NCBI RefSeq assembly: GCF_006965445.1
Contig: NZ_CP041356.1
Location: 2,046,001 to 2,110,000, forward strand
From: Lactococcus protaetiae
GTDB taxonomy: Bacteria; Bacillota; Bacilli; Lactobacillales; Streptococcaceae
Direction: 5' to 3'
DNA: 64,000 nt
Below, in pieces: positions 32,046-40,971 of the stretch. The notes below the pieces were generated by a model, which saw only the letters and a list, made by a program, of their open reading frames with translations, ran no database searches and was not told the origin of the DNA. The first letter of the stretch is position 1, and each line of letters begins with the position of its first letter. The translations under genes and the position numbers were made by a program.

Positions 32046-32491
32046 TTAACTTAGCAAGTGCGTGCTATCTCCGCCCTTCGGGCTACGCTGTCGATGCACC
32101 ACGGTTATCCATTCGCTCTATCTTCGTTTCACTGCGCTGTCGATTCTCGCTACGCACCGAATATGCTTAGTCGAAGTCGCAACTCGCTACGTGCTTCGCA
32201 CGCCGTTCTACGAGTCAATTGCGATTTGAACTTGCCACTTTATAGGATAGCCGTTTGCGCTTTAGCGCTTACGGATATGCTAGTTGTTACACCTAGTGGC
32301 TTAGTGAAATCGACAGCGTAGCAAAGCGGAGATGGAGCGAATGGATAACGAAGTGAAACGGAGCTGTGACCTCATATCTTTGATGTTAAGCAGACTGTTG
32401 ATACAGGTCGCTTAGTTGTTACACCTAGAGGTTGTACCCTAACATTGGTGGGAGAAAAGGATCTCTCACCTATGAAGTAATCACTTCAAGC
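32046..32491. repeat. Modular hairpin element G (class 2)
   Basis: The left end is TTAACTTAGCAAGTGCGTGCT and the right end is a GTGGGAG/CTCTCACC-type hairpin followed by GAAGTAATCACTTC. Internal modules include CCCTTCGGG, GTGCTTCGCAC, GCGCTTTAGCGC, CTAGTTGTTACACCTAG (twice) and ATATCTTTGATGTTAAGCAG. Its right end contains the stop codon of the VanY-type gene. Confidence 0.8.
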
Positions 32492-33295
32492 TGGAAGTAA
32501 CTTGAGATATTCTTCCAGAGTCAAATGGTGCTCCGTCATATATTTAGCATTTTCAACGCCCACATAGCGAAAATGCCAATCCTCATAATGCACCCCTGTC
32601 GATGCTTCTCCACCTTTGAAAAAACGAAGGACAAATCCATAAGTTGGTGCAAGTGCTTGAACTTTTGCTGCAATATCTGCGGGTTCAGCATTCAGACTGT
32701 CCACAGTGCTCATATCAATCGCAAGTCCTGTCTGATGCTCTGATGAACCTGGTGGTTGAGAATAAGTCTGAACATCTTTAATGGCTTCTTCTTTAGAAAT
32801 CTGTTGCCCCGTTTGATTTACTGTTCCATATCCAGCCATTTCCTGTGAAATATACATATTGTAAAGCTCTTCCTGATAAGCAACCGAGCGATAACCTGAA
32901 ATCAAATGTTCTGCTGGAGAGATTTGTTTAGCCGCCGCTAAAAAGTCTTGAGTTGCTTTTTCAATTCTAGCATCAACTTGCTTGCCATCAACTGTTGCAA
33001 GCACTGGATTCATCTCAGCTTTTATATTTTCTCGATTAACAAGAACTAAATCCCAATCTGATTGGTGAGCATTTGGCAAATCTGTTTTTTTACTTTCAGA
33101 TATTTTTGAAGTTGATGATGAACTGACAGAACTTTTGTCAGTACTGACAGCCTGTAAGCTCGATTTTTCTGGCTTTTGTAAGCTCTTAAAAATGATAAAT
33201 GCTGACAAAAGAACAATCATCAACAATACTAAAAGGATCAATACCGTTTTTTTACTTTTTGTTCTTAATTTTTCTCGTCTAGTTCTGTAAGGCAT
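32486..33295 (-). CDS. D-alanyl-D-alanine carboxypeptidase (VanY/M15B type)
   Basis: A 269-residue zinc carboxypeptidase that trims D-Ala from peptidoglycan stem peptides. It has one N-terminal membrane anchor (about 16-40), a Ser/Lys-rich stalk, and the M15B domain with SGYRSVAYQEELYNMY, SSEHQTGLAIDMS (zinc His and Asp) and HYEDWHFRYVG (zinc His). It overlaps the 3' end of the upstream phosphatase gene by 17 bases, so the two are co-transcribed. Its TGA stop is formed by the terminal bases of repeat element G. Confidence 0.9.
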   Translation of the reverse strand: MPYRTRREKLRTKSKKTVLILLVLLMIVLLSAFIIFKSLQKPEKSSLQAVSTDKSSVSSSSTSKISESKKTDLPNAHQSDWDLVLVNRENIKAEMNPVLATVDGKQVDARIEKATQDFLAAAKQISPAEHLISGYRSVAYQEELYNMYISQEMAGYGTVNQTGQQISKEEAIKDVQTYSQPPGSSEHQTGLAIDMSTVDSLNAEPADIAAKVQALAPTYGFVLRFFKGGEASTGVHYEDWHFRYVGVENAKYMTEHHLTLEEYLKLLPA

Positions 33296-33977
33296 TTAAT
33301 TTTTGATTTCCTAAAGTTCTATAGCTCATATCGCCAACAAGTCCAACGGTAAATTTATCCTTTTCAAAAGTCAAATGTGTCACCGACCCATTGTCTAATC
33401 CGCGAGGTCGTGGCATATCTGGATTAATAAGCTTAACAAAGCTGCCAATCGTCATCCCATGACTAACAATGACGATATTTTTACTTCCAGTGGCTTCTGC
33501 TTCACGCGCAATATCAGTGAAACCCTCAATAATACGCCCAGAGAGCTTTTCCCAAGACTCTGCCCAACCTGCAGTATCCACTGCAAAAATAGCATTAGCA
33601 ATTTTTTCATCATCTGGAAATGTGCCATTAAATGAGCCGTTTTCTGCAAAAATCCGTGGTAGGACACCATCAAACAGTTCTCCATCATAGCCACCATCAA
33701 ATGACCCAAAACACCACTCACGAATGCGTTTATCAAACTTGTAAGGAATTCCCTCATTGTCAGAACGACTCAAAATAAACCCCATGGTTTGAATTGTTCT
33801 TCCAGAATCTGAAGAATAAGCTCGGTCAAACTTAATTCCTTTTTCTTTAAATCCTAATCCTAACTCTATGATTCCAAGCTCTCCAGCCTCCGTCAATGGC
33901 GTATCAGACCAACCTTGCGCACGTCCAATTGTATTGAACATTGTTTTACCATGTCTTACTAAATAAATATTTACCAT
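33279..33977 (-). CDS. Histidine phosphatase (phosphoglycerate mutase-like)
   Basis: A 232-residue histidine phosphatase with the catalytic LVRHGKT at residues 6-12, the second arginine in SSDSGRTIQT and the SHG motif near 171. It is longer than simple phosphatases and unlike the dimeric glycolytic enzyme, so a role as a broad phosphatase is more likely than glycolysis. It is the first gene of a pair with the VanY-type gene. No good Shine-Dalgarno sequence is seen, and a leader of about 340 bases with several hairpins precedes it. Confidence 0.85.
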   Translation of the reverse strand: MVNIYLVRHGKTMFNTIGRAQGWSDTPLTEAGELGIIELGLGFKEKGIKFDRAYSSDSGRTIQTMGFILSRSDNEGIPYKFDKRIREWCFGSFDGGYDGELFDGVLPRIFAENGSFNGTFPDDEKIANAIFAVDTAGWAESWEKLSGRIIEGFTDIAREAEATGSKNIVIVSHGMTIGSFVKLINPDMPRPRGLDNGSVTHLTFEKDKFTVGLVGDMSYRTLGNQKLNALQN

Positions 33978-34330
33978 TTTAAGTGAACGTCAAGTTCTTT
34001 AAACTCACTATACTAGTTACCCACGTCTATCCGTCCAACTTTTGAAAGTGGTAAGACGAAGTAAATTACTCTATGGTACTAAAATGTTAAGAATCTATTG
34101 AAGCAACAAGTGAGTAGCTCGTCACTTACACTTTTGCACTATGAAATTATAAAGCAACGTTAACGTATTATCGCTTTCATACGGGTTTATCTTTCCCGTC
34201 CTAAAAACAATTACGATTAAAGTTAAACAGTATTTCAACAAATTAGCCACAGATTGTGAGTCTTAAGAGTACTTTCAGTATCCTCCTTTTCCCCTTTTCG
34301 ACATTTGTAATCGTTTAACCTAATTATACC
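33978..34330 (-). other. Long structured leader or unannotated RNA
   Basis: No ORF fits here. On the minus strand TATAAT (34323-34328) with TGGACA 18 bases before it makes a plausible promoter. The RNA downstream contains AAGTGA-CGAGCTAC-TCACTT, a GGACGGGAAAGATAAACCCG stretch and ACGTTAACGT, and runs into the histidine phosphatase gene. I compared it by eye with tmRNA, RNase P RNA, 4.5S RNA and common riboswitch cores and did not recognise any. Confidence 0.4.
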
Positions 34331-34447
34331 AAGATGTGAAGCTATTTGTCCAGAACTCACAAAAATATAGGACAAACTAGACTCTCTTTTGATTTATCCT
34401 TGTTTTTTTTATGACACTCTGGTAAGCTTCGTAGCATTTTTAGGCAA

Positions 34448-34476
34448 AACAAAAACCAAGAAGATTAACTTCTTGG
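34448..34476 (-). terminator. Terminator after the ParB-like gene
   Basis: CCAAGAAG and CTTCTTGG pair around five bases and are followed on the minus strand by TTTTTGTTTT. Confidence 0.85.
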
Positions 34477-34491
34477 TTTAAGAAAATAATT

Positions 34492-35034
34492 TCAATATTC
34501 TTCGTCTTCATCCTCATCTTCGCTTTCCCAAGCGCGTGAAAATTCCGCATTACCAAACAATGAGGCAAGTCCGCTGACCTGCTTTAGACGTAACAGTTCT
34601 TCTTTATCCATACCAATATGAGTCATAATCCAACGATCACTCATACCTGACTCCACCAATTGTCGTACAATATCTGTCATCAGTTCGATAGAATGTGTCC
34701 CGCGTGCTCGGTTGTGGCGAATAGTACTTGCAATACGATCGGTCAATGGGCGGTCAATGACCGAAACAGGAAGACACCCCTGTTCACGCTCCGCAATGAC
34801 TTTGGAATTTTTCATCACAAGATAACGGTGAAATCCATCAACAATTTCGTAGATATCTTCTTCTTTTTTATAGTAGCACACGATTGGCATCGTATATCCA
34901 TCTTCCAAAATTGAGCGTTCCAATAGTTGCATCTCAGGTAGAGCCGTTACGTTAGGATTGTATGCATTCGCTCGGATTTTTTCAAAAGGAACTCTGATGA
35001 TTTGATAAGCCGGACTTATAAAATTGCTCCCCAT
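34492..35034 (-). CDS. ParB-like nuclease-fold protein (IbrB-like)
   Basis: A 180-residue protein with a ParB/Srx-type domain: IRVPFEKIRANAYNPN near the start, then EDIYEIVDGFHRYLVMKNS (the GxHR-type motif, about 68-86) and a C-terminal helical part with an acidic EDEDEDEEY tail. It overlaps the upstream PAPS reductase-like gene by 19 bases. Pairs of this kind are known as IbrA/IbrB in E. coli, where they stimulate expression of immunoglobulin-binding proteins; their biochemical activity is not established. It is not likely to be a chromosome-partition ParB, because there is no partner ParA. Confidence 0.75.
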   Translation of the reverse strand: MGSNFISPAYQIIRVPFEKIRANAYNPNVTALPEMQLLERSILEDGYTMPIVCYYKKEEDIYEIVDGFHRYLVMKNSKVIAEREQGCLPVSVIDRPLTDRIASTIRHNRARGTHSIELMTDIVRQLVESGMSDRWIMTHIGMDKEELLRLKQVSGLASLFGNAEFSRAWESEDEDEDEEY

Positions 35035-36338
35035 TTCTCCATTGCCTCCTGTTTCTTTTGTAATTCATCTTTTGTTTGACCAAAACCCATATATTGACAA
35101 GAAGTATCATTTTTCAAAATCGTGATACACATCCTCTTATAAGAGGGAACAAGTCGAAAACTTTGGATTGGAACGTCATCTGGATAAGCTTTAAATCGGA
35201 TTACTTCATAATCTTGTTTATACTTTCGATTGTTTTTGGGTGCACCAAGTCGCTCAAATTGTAGTGATGTTTTTGCGAGCTCATCTATAATTGTCGTTGG
35301 TAGTGCACCACCTTTTTTAGTCCAATAATGAATAGATGAACAAAATTTTTTCAGATAAATTTTCCGAGTTTCTGGTGGTAGGGTCATTAGCAGAAAATCA
35401 ACATAACTTTCCCAATTATGCCCTTTAGGAAGGGTGACACCGCGATAACCCATCGCCGAGGTTCCACCGTACAAGGAAGCAAAATTTGCTCCATTAACAC
35501 GTCCTACTAATTTCCCCCAAGTTTCTGGCTCGATTGCCTTGTATAATTTTAAAGATTGAACACCACATTGATGAAAAGGATTAGCAACACGCATTGATTT
35601 AAAAGGTACACCTGCTTGCAAGTATAAATCGTATAAATGGTTATAATCAAATCCAAATTTTTTATTGGCAATCCAGACATCCTCAAAAAGCCAGTCATAA
35701 AGAGGATAGAAATTAAACACATTATGAGCGATACGTCGGCTATAAGAGATGGTACCAAATCTTGAAAATGTTTCTTTCCGAGTCACAGCATTGTAGCGAT
35801 TAAGGCTTTCTTGCGCTCTAATCCCGACCAAAACAGCAGTTCTTTTGGCACCAGATTTTTGATGCACCCATTGACAAAACTTACTTTGAAAATCATAGTC
35901 TGACATTCCGACTTCAAAGAAGGGAAATTCTTGATTTTCTAATGAAATTGCACCTTTAGGAATTGAGCTGACCCAAATTTCTTCGTGTTCAGGATCCCAA
36001 GGAAGCCACGTGGATTGATACATTGAAATACCACAAGAAGCCGAAACTGGAAGACAAATATGGTAATAATCAAAATTTGGAAATTTTCCAATGCACCGAT
36101 GGACGTAATCTTTAGTTTGTTGATAATTTCCTTCATAATCTAAATAGAAAACTGAAACTTTGATTTGTTTTTCTGCTAGATGATGCGTTTCATAATACTG
36201 ATGGACAAGTTCCAACATTACTCCTGAATCTTTCCCACCTGAAAAAGAGACCACAATATGTTCAAAATGTTTAAAAATATATTCTAGTCGTTGGTTAAAT
36301 GCTTCATAAACATTTTCTTTCTGGTAAACTTTCGCCAC
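35016..36338 (-). CDS. PAPS reductase-like protein with DUF3440 (IbrA-like)
   Basis: A 440-residue protein of the phosphoadenosine phosphosulfate reductase family. The PP-loop ATP-pyrophosphatase motif VVSFSGGKDSGVMLE is at about residues 29-43, and the long C-terminal part matches the DUF3440 architecture. The reductase CysH redox motif is not evident, so sulfate assimilation is unlikely; nucleotide or nucleic-acid chemistry is more plausible. The frame opens at a TTG (36377), but GTG at 36338, after AAAGGGTGG, gives the expected M-A-K-V-Y-Q start. The ParB-like partner overlaps its end. Confidence 0.78.
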   Translation of the reverse strand: MAKVYQKENVYEAFNQRLEYIFKHFEHIVVSFSGGKDSGVMLELVHQYYETHHLAEKQIKVSVFYLDYEGNYQQTKDYVHRCIGKFPNFDYYHICLPVSASCGISMYQSTWLPWDPEHEEIWVSSIPKGAISLENQEFPFFEVGMSDYDFQSKFCQWVHQKSGAKRTAVLVGIRAQESLNRYNAVTRKETFSRFGTISYSRRIAHNVFNFYPLYDWLFEDVWIANKKFGFDYNHLYDLYLQAGVPFKSMRVANPFHQCGVQSLKLYKAIEPETWGKLVGRVNGANFASLYGGTSAMGYRGVTLPKGHNWESYVDFLLMTLPPETRKIYLKKFCSSIHYWTKKGGALPTTIIDELAKTSLQFERLGAPKNNRKYKQDYEVIRFKAYPDDVPIQSFRLVPSYKRMCITILKNDTSCQYMGFGQTKDELQKKQEAMEKWGAIL

Positions 36339-36672
36339 AATCCACCCTTTCTTCATCATTTCATCAAGATAAAACAAATATCAGCAACGAATATTTTTGC
36401 TGACAGACTAACTTTGCTTTATTTACAAGAACATTCATTTTAGACATCTTATTGTTACTTTTATAATTTAATTATACACTTTTTATGCGCATAATCAACC
36501 GTTTATCCTGTTATCTATTGATTACTTGCAAAAAAGACTAGATTTCAAAAGATTAAAACGAATAAGTTAGCAACTCATCCGTTTCATTGTCATTAATTAT
36601 TTTTTCAAAAAGTAATCTATAAAATACTTTTGAATCTTTTTTACTGACAAATTTTCTGTCAGTACTGATGAT
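36339..36672. other. Intergenic region with inverted CTGTCAG pair
   Basis: An AT-rich gap without a gene. It contains AAAAGTA/TACTTTT (about 36608-36631) and TACTGACAAATTTTCTGTCAGTA (about 36642-36664), inverted repeats that could end the small gene at 36673 when read on the minus strand. Confidence 0.4.
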
Positions 36673-36927
36673 TCACAAAATCCTGTATTCTTTCTTAAAT
36701 TTTTTTTCAGAAATCACTTTGATGTCGCTCTTTCCCATATAAATTAAGTAGTCTCCCGTACTCGCCATACCACCAAACATCATATTAAAACGTAATTGGT
36801 CAGGATTTTTGGGATGCCAAAAGCAGATTTGTTTATCAAATAAATTTTGTACCCATTCTTCAAGTTGTGTATCCTCAGCATCTACACGCCACGCTTCTAC
36901 AACTGTTTCTCCGATTTGTACTTGCAT
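36673..36927 (-). CDS. Small protein of unknown function
   Basis: An 84-residue soluble protein that I do not recognise. It contains a W-V-Q-N-L-F-D-K-Q-I-C-F-W stretch and ends in a basic KKFKKEYRIL. The frame opens at a TTG at 36951, but AAGAGA lies just before the ATG at 36927. It has no operon partner: element H lies upstream and the IbrA-like gene downstream. Confidence 0.55.
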   Translation of the reverse strand: MQVQIGETVVEAWRVDAEDTQLEEWVQNLFDKQICFWHPKNPDQLRFNMMFGGMASTGDYLIYMGKSDIKVISEKKFKKEYRIL

Positions 36928-37006
36928 ATTTCTCTTTTCAATTTTTTGCAAAAATATTTTCTATCATTATACTGACAGGACTTTAACGATTTTCTGTCAG
37001 TATTTC

Positions 37007-37646
37007 TTAACTTAGCAGCACTATCTCCACTTTGCTACGCTGTCCATTCTCGCTACGGCACGAAAGTCGCAACTCGTTACGTGCTTCGCACGCCGTTCTA
37101 CGAACGGTCTACACAACTTTGTTGCTCCGTGCCTCTATTCTTGCCACTTTAGTGACTTAGAGATAGAGGACAAATGCTCATCGAAACTTTAGTGCTTTAC
37201 AGTCAATGCCGTTTGCTCCTGGGACTTTAGCCCCTCCCTAAGCAAGCGGACAAATGTCCTATGGTCATGCGAAGCTAACTGCTAAAGTAGTAAGAGCAAA
37301 AGGCAAAGCGATAAGGCGAAATTTCGTTCCACTGCCCTATGGTCTTAGCGCTTACGGATATGCTAGTTGTTACACCTAGTGGGTTGCCACTGCGACTAGG
37401 TGCTTCAACACCATAGCGAGCATGGACAGCGAAGCAACGAAGTTGCGGAGATAGTGAAATCGGAAGCAGAGCAAAGTGGAGGTAGAGCGAATGGATAACG
37501 AAGCTTTGCTACGGTGTGACCTCATATCTTTGATGTTAAGCAGACTGTTGCAGCTTTAGCTGCGTACAGGTCGCTTAGTTGTTACACCTAGAGGTTGTGC
37601 CCTAACATTGGTGGGAAAAAACCCACCAATGAAGTAATCACTTCAA
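37007..37646. repeat. Modular hairpin element H (class 2, largest)
   Basis: At about 640 bp this is the largest element. Modules visible in order include GTGCTTCGCAC, CGTTCTACGAACG, CAACTTTGTTG, CACTTTAGTG, GGACAAATGTCC, CTAGTTGTTACACCTAG, CAACGAAGTTG, GCAGCTTTAGCTGC, CTAG-TTGTTACAC-CTAG again and GGTGGGAAAAAACCCACC, then GAAGTAATCACTTC. Its last bases form the stop codon of the UPF0210 gene. Confidence 0.82.
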
Positions 37647-38980
37647 TTTTTAAACGAATGGATAGGCGCTGGAATTTGCCCTCCGCGTGCAATAAAGTCT
37701 GCTGACGATGCTTGATTGACACGCATGACAGGAGCTGTGCCAAAAAGTCCACCAAATTCGACATTATCACCTTCCTTACCAATAGGTAAGATCCGTACTG
37801 CTGTCGTTTTTTGATTAATGACACCAATCGCTGCTTCATCAGCAATCATTGCTGCAATCGTCGTAGCAGGCGTTGACTCAGGAATAGCAATCATATCAAG
37901 ACCAACCGAGCAAACACAAGTCATTGCTTCCAATTTTTCAATGTTTAAAGCACCACTTTGTACTGCCGCAATCATTCCTTCATCTTCAGACACGGGAATA
38001 AAAGCACCAGAAAGTCCACCTACGCGCTGCGCTGCCATGACGCCACCTTTTTTGACCGCATCATTTAGCATAGCAAGAGCTGCTGTTGTTCCATGTGTTC
38101 CGACTGTTTCAAGTCCCATTTCCTCAAGAACACGAGCTACAGAATCCCCTATTGCAGGTGTTGGAGCAAGTGATAAATCAACAATCCCAAACTCAACATC
38201 CAAGCGTTCGGCTGCCATTTGCCCGACCAATTGACCGATACGTGTAATCTTAAAGGCTGTCTTTTTAATCGTTTCAGCTAAGACATCAAAACTTTCACCA
38301 CGTACTTTTTCTAGCGCACGCTTGACAACACCTGGCCCCGACACACCGACATTGATAATCGTATCTGCTTCTCCAACACCATGAAAAGCCCCTGCCATAA
38401 AAGGATTATCTTCAACGGCATTTGCAAAAACAACCAATTTTGCATTCAGCCATTTATCACCTTTTGCCATTTCTTTGATTGTTTCGCCCATATCACGCAC
38501 GGCAGTCATATTAATCCCCGTCTTCGTTGAGCCGACATTGACTGATGCACACACACGTTCCGTTGCAGCTAGTGCTTTTGGCATTGATTTAATCAGGATT
38601 TCATCGCCTTTTTGGTAACCTTTTTGCACCAATGCCGAATAACCACCAATAAAATCAATTCCGATTTTCTTTGCAGCCTGATCCATCGCAAGCGCTATTT
38701 TTGTGTAGTCCGTCGCATCCGTTGCAGCACCTATAATCGCAATAGGAGTGACGGATACTCGTTTGTTAACAATTTTAATTCCTAATTCTCGACCGATTTC
38801 ATTACCGACTGTAACAAGCTGTCCTGCTTTGCTCACAATCTTGTGATAAATTTTTTCGCTTGCTTTGTCAATATCTGGGTCAATACAGTCAAGCAATGAA
38901 ATTCCCATTGTAATTGTGCGAATATCGAAATTTTGTTCTTCAATCATCGCAATTGTTTCTTTAATGTTTTGAATGTCCAT
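37643..38980 (-). CDS. UPF0210/DUF711 family protein
   Basis: A 445-residue protein of the UPF0210 (DUF711) family, conserved in Firmicutes and archaea, related in fold to glycyl-radical-like barrel proteins, with no settled activity. It shows [15 protein letters not shown] near the start, the glycine-rich [23 protein letters not shown] near 200-222 and [16 protein letters not shown] near 330-345. It follows an ACT-domain gene, the usual pairing. AAGGA precedes the start. The TGA stop belongs to the terminal palindrome of element H. Confidence 0.92.
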   Translation of the reverse strand: MDIQNIKETIAMIEEQNFDIRTITMGISLLDCIDPDIDKASEKIYHKIVSKAGQLVTVGNEIGRELGIKIVNKRVSVTPIAIIGAATDATDYTKIALAMDQAAKKIGIDFIGGYSALVQKGYQKGDEILIKSMPKALAATERVCASVNVGSTKTGINMTAVRDMGETIKEMAKGDKWLNAKLVVFANAVEDNPFMAGAFHGVGEADTIINVGVSGPGVVKRALEKVRGESFDVLAETIKKTAFKITRIGQLVGQMAAERLDVEFGIVDLSLAPTPAIGDSVARVLEEMGLETVGTHGTTAALAMLNDAVKKGGVMAAQRVGGLSGAFIPVSEDEGMIAAVQSGALNIEKLEAMTCVCSVGLDMIAIPESTPATTIAAMIADEAAIGVINQKTTAVRILPIGKEGDNVEFGGLFGTAPVMRVNQASSADFIARGGQIPAPIHSFKN

Positions 38981-39089
38981 AAAAATCCTTATTTTCGTGA
39001 AAATCTGTAATCAGTAAATTTCAACAATTTTTGCTGCCTTTTTACTGATAAAAGTTACTGACAGCATTTCTGTCAGTAACTTTCAGTGC

Positions 39090-39353
39090 TTACAGCTTGT
39101 GCATCGCATTGAAAATCGCTTCATTTTGCACATGAATACTGACTCCAAGCGCCTTGCCTTTTTCTCCCAATGCCTCTTGAAAGACTTGAAAATCAATTTC
39201 TTTAGTTTCGACAAGCATCATCATCGTAAACGCTCCACTCATCAATGTTTGAGAAATTTCAAGAATATTAGCTTCTAATTCAGCAAGTGTTGCTGTTACA
39301 CCAGCTACAATCCCAATCTTATCTGCTCCTACTACTGTTACAACTGCACGCAT
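39090..39353 (-). CDS. ACT domain protein (UPF0237)
   Basis: An 87-residue single ACT domain: MRAVVTVVGADKIGIVAGVTATLAELEANILEISQ with the ligand-loop glycine in G-x-x-A-G-V. Such proteins probably sense an amino acid or related small molecule. Several in-frame ATGs exist; the ATG at 39353 is six bases after GGAG and gives the family N-terminus. It lies 110 bases before the UPF0210 gene; the two genes form a conserved pair and are likely co-transcribed. Confidence 0.9.
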   Translation of the reverse strand: MRAVVTVVGADKIGIVAGVTATLAELEANILEISQTLMSGAFTMMMLVETKEIDFQVFQEALGEKGKALGVSIHVQNEAIFNAMHKL

Positions 39354-39537
39354 CATTTTCTCCATTCAAAATAAGAGCCAAAAATTCATTTTCAAGAATC
39401 CAAACTCAATTTATTATCAATTATTATAACATTTTGTTTTCATTTTTTCTGTCAGCACTGACAGAATGAAGGCAAATTTGATTTATCGTTCGGTTTTTAC
39501 TGACAGCTTTCTGTCAGTAAATTTCACAAGATATTTT

Positions 39538-39705
39538 GTTATAACTGAGTTCGCAACACCAGAAGCTAGGAGAAAAGATAGCTCCGCTGTCCGTTTGATT
39601 GCCCTTTGGCGTTACCTCTATTCTTGTCACTTTAGTGACCTAGAGATAGAGGACAAATGTCCTAGGATCATGCGAAGCTAGGAGCCGAAGCTCCAAGAGT
39701 AAAAG
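39538..39705. repeat. Modular hairpin element I (partial)
   Basis: It begins TTATAACTGAGTTCG, a word shared with element J, and holds CTCCGCTGTCCGTTTGATTG, GTCACTTTAGTGAC and GGACAAATGTCC. Standard termini are missing, so it is a fragment. CTGTCAG inverted pairs at 39456-39470 and 39499-39520 precede it. Confidence 0.6.
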
Positions 39706-39736
39706 ACAGCCACATTTTTCTTTTTCTCTACGCTTC

Positions 39737-39766
39737 TTGACGGTGTTACTCACATCTTGTTATAAT
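39737..39766 (+). promoter_or_regulatory. Promoter of menA
   Basis: TTGACG (39737-39742) and TATAAT (39761-39766) are spaced by 18 bases. The start codon is nine bases after the -10 box, so the transcript is probably leaderless. Confidence 0.65.
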
Positions 39767-39775
39767 AAAGCTATC

Positions 39776-40714
39776 ATGAATTTTAAAACCTTCCTTAATT
39801 TCACGCGTATTCAAACGCTCCCAGCTGCGCTTCTCTCTCCTATTGCTGGCTTACTGTTCTCAATCTGGTATTTCAGAGATTTCCATTTACTCCCAACTAT
39901 TCTCTTTTTCATTGGTCTCGCCGCTATCAATCTTTTTGTTAGTGCTTGGAATAATCTGATGGATTACTACAAGGCGGTGGACCCTGAATATAAAAAATGG
40001 AATATCATCGTTGCCAAACAGATTAATCCAAAGCTCGCCTTAAAAATTTGCTTGAGCTTTCTTGTAATTGATGTTCTTGTTGGGCTAGCTGTACTTTTTC
40101 TGACCAATCTTGCCATTCTTCCCATCGGCGGTTTTGCTTTTCTTGTTGCTATTTTTTATACCTACGGTCCTTTTGCTTTCAGTCGCTTTCCTTTGGGTGA
40201 ATTGTTAGCTGGACTTTGCGAAGGTTTCATTGGATTTTTCCTTGCTGTTTATATCAACTCTTTTGATAAAGGTTATTTTTTCATTAGTTTTGATGGTTGG
40301 AAAATGAACTGGACTTGGGACTTCGGTATTCTGCTTCCCCTTTTGCTCGTTGGGCTGGCTTGTTTTGTGCAAAATTTTAATATTATGCTCTCGGATAACA
40401 TCTGTGACCTCGAACAAGATGTAAAAAATCAACGTTTTACCTTACCTTATTATCTAAAAACACCATTAAGCTTGAAACTTTATACTTTTATGTATCTGTT
40501 TGCGGCATTCTGCATTTTGTTTGCTATAATTTTGGGAATACTTCCACTTTGGTCATTTTTGATGCTTGTTATTTTGATTAAATTCATTCCAAATATGAAA
40601 AGATTTCTCAGAAAACAAGTCAAATCGGAAACTTTCCACTTCCAAATTGACAATTTGATTTTGTTCAATGGTGCGCTTGCTTTTACACTTCTGCTCGGTA
40701 TTCTTTTCAGATAA
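39776..40714 (+). CDS. menA: UbiA-family prenyltransferase, probably MenA
   Basis: A 312-residue membrane prenyltransferase with about eight spans. The first Asp-rich site is in SAWNNLMDYYKAVDPEY (N-x-x-x-D-x-x-x-D form, about 63-73), and the second is in LSDNICDLEQDVKNQRFTLP near 205-218. MenA joins a polyprenyl chain to dihydroxynaphthoate in menaquinone synthesis, which some lactococci use for respiration with external haem. The ATG at 39776 is preferred over one at 39737, which would lie in the -35 box. No Shine-Dalgarno sequence is present. Confidence 0.82.
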   Translation: MNFKTFLNFTRIQTLPAALLSPIAGLLFSIWYFRDFHLLPTILFFIGLAAINLFVSAWNNLMDYYKAVDPEYKKWNIIVAKQINPKLALKICLSFLVIDVLVGLAVLFLTNLAILPIGGFAFLVAIFYTYGPFAFSRFPLGELLAGLCEGFIGFFLAVYINSFDKGYFFISFDGWKMNWTWDFGILLPLLLVGLACFVQNFNIMLSDNICDLEQDVKNQRFTLPYYLKTPLSLKLYTFMYLFAAFCILFAIILGILPLWSFLMLVILIKFIPNMKRFLRKQVKSETFHFQIDNLILFNGALAFTLLLGILFR

Positions 40715-40739
40715 ATGCAGAAATTAAAATCATTATAAT

Positions 40740-40874
40740 GAGGTCAAGACTTATTCAGTGGGAGTTTCGACTCACTACTGAATTTAGCTGGACGAAATTC
40801 AAGAGAATCTCTTGAATTTTTTATAACTGAGTTTGGTGCTCCCCAAAATGATGCTTCGCTGTCCTTTCACTCTA
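40740..40874. repeat. Modular hairpin element J (partial, class 1 end)
   Basis: GGTCAAGACTTATTCAGTGG is followed by a GGGAGTTTCGACTC hairpin, AATTCAAGAGAATCTCTTGAATT (a strong hairpin) and TTATAACTGAGTT as in element I. The other terminus is missing. Confidence 0.65.
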
Positions 40875-40971
40875 AAGGAAAAATGGCAACTTCCAGAACG
40901 AGCGCCCCCTCATATCCTATATTTATAAGTAAACACTTTCATATTAAGTTTTTTCATGATAAAATGGCACT

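Noticed and set aside
33978-34330. tmRNA, RNase P RNA, 4.5S RNA or a T-box
   Set aside because: The diagnostic conserved segments (tag reading frame, GAGGAAAGTCC core, T-box GGTGG sequence) are absent on both strands.
34492-35034. Chromosome or plasmid partition ParB
   Set aside because: It lacks a ParA partner and parS-like sites, and overlaps a PP-loop gene instead.
37007-37646. CRISPR array
   Set aside because: Repeats are short palindromic modules of unequal length in irregular order, with no constant spacer size and no cas genes in the window.
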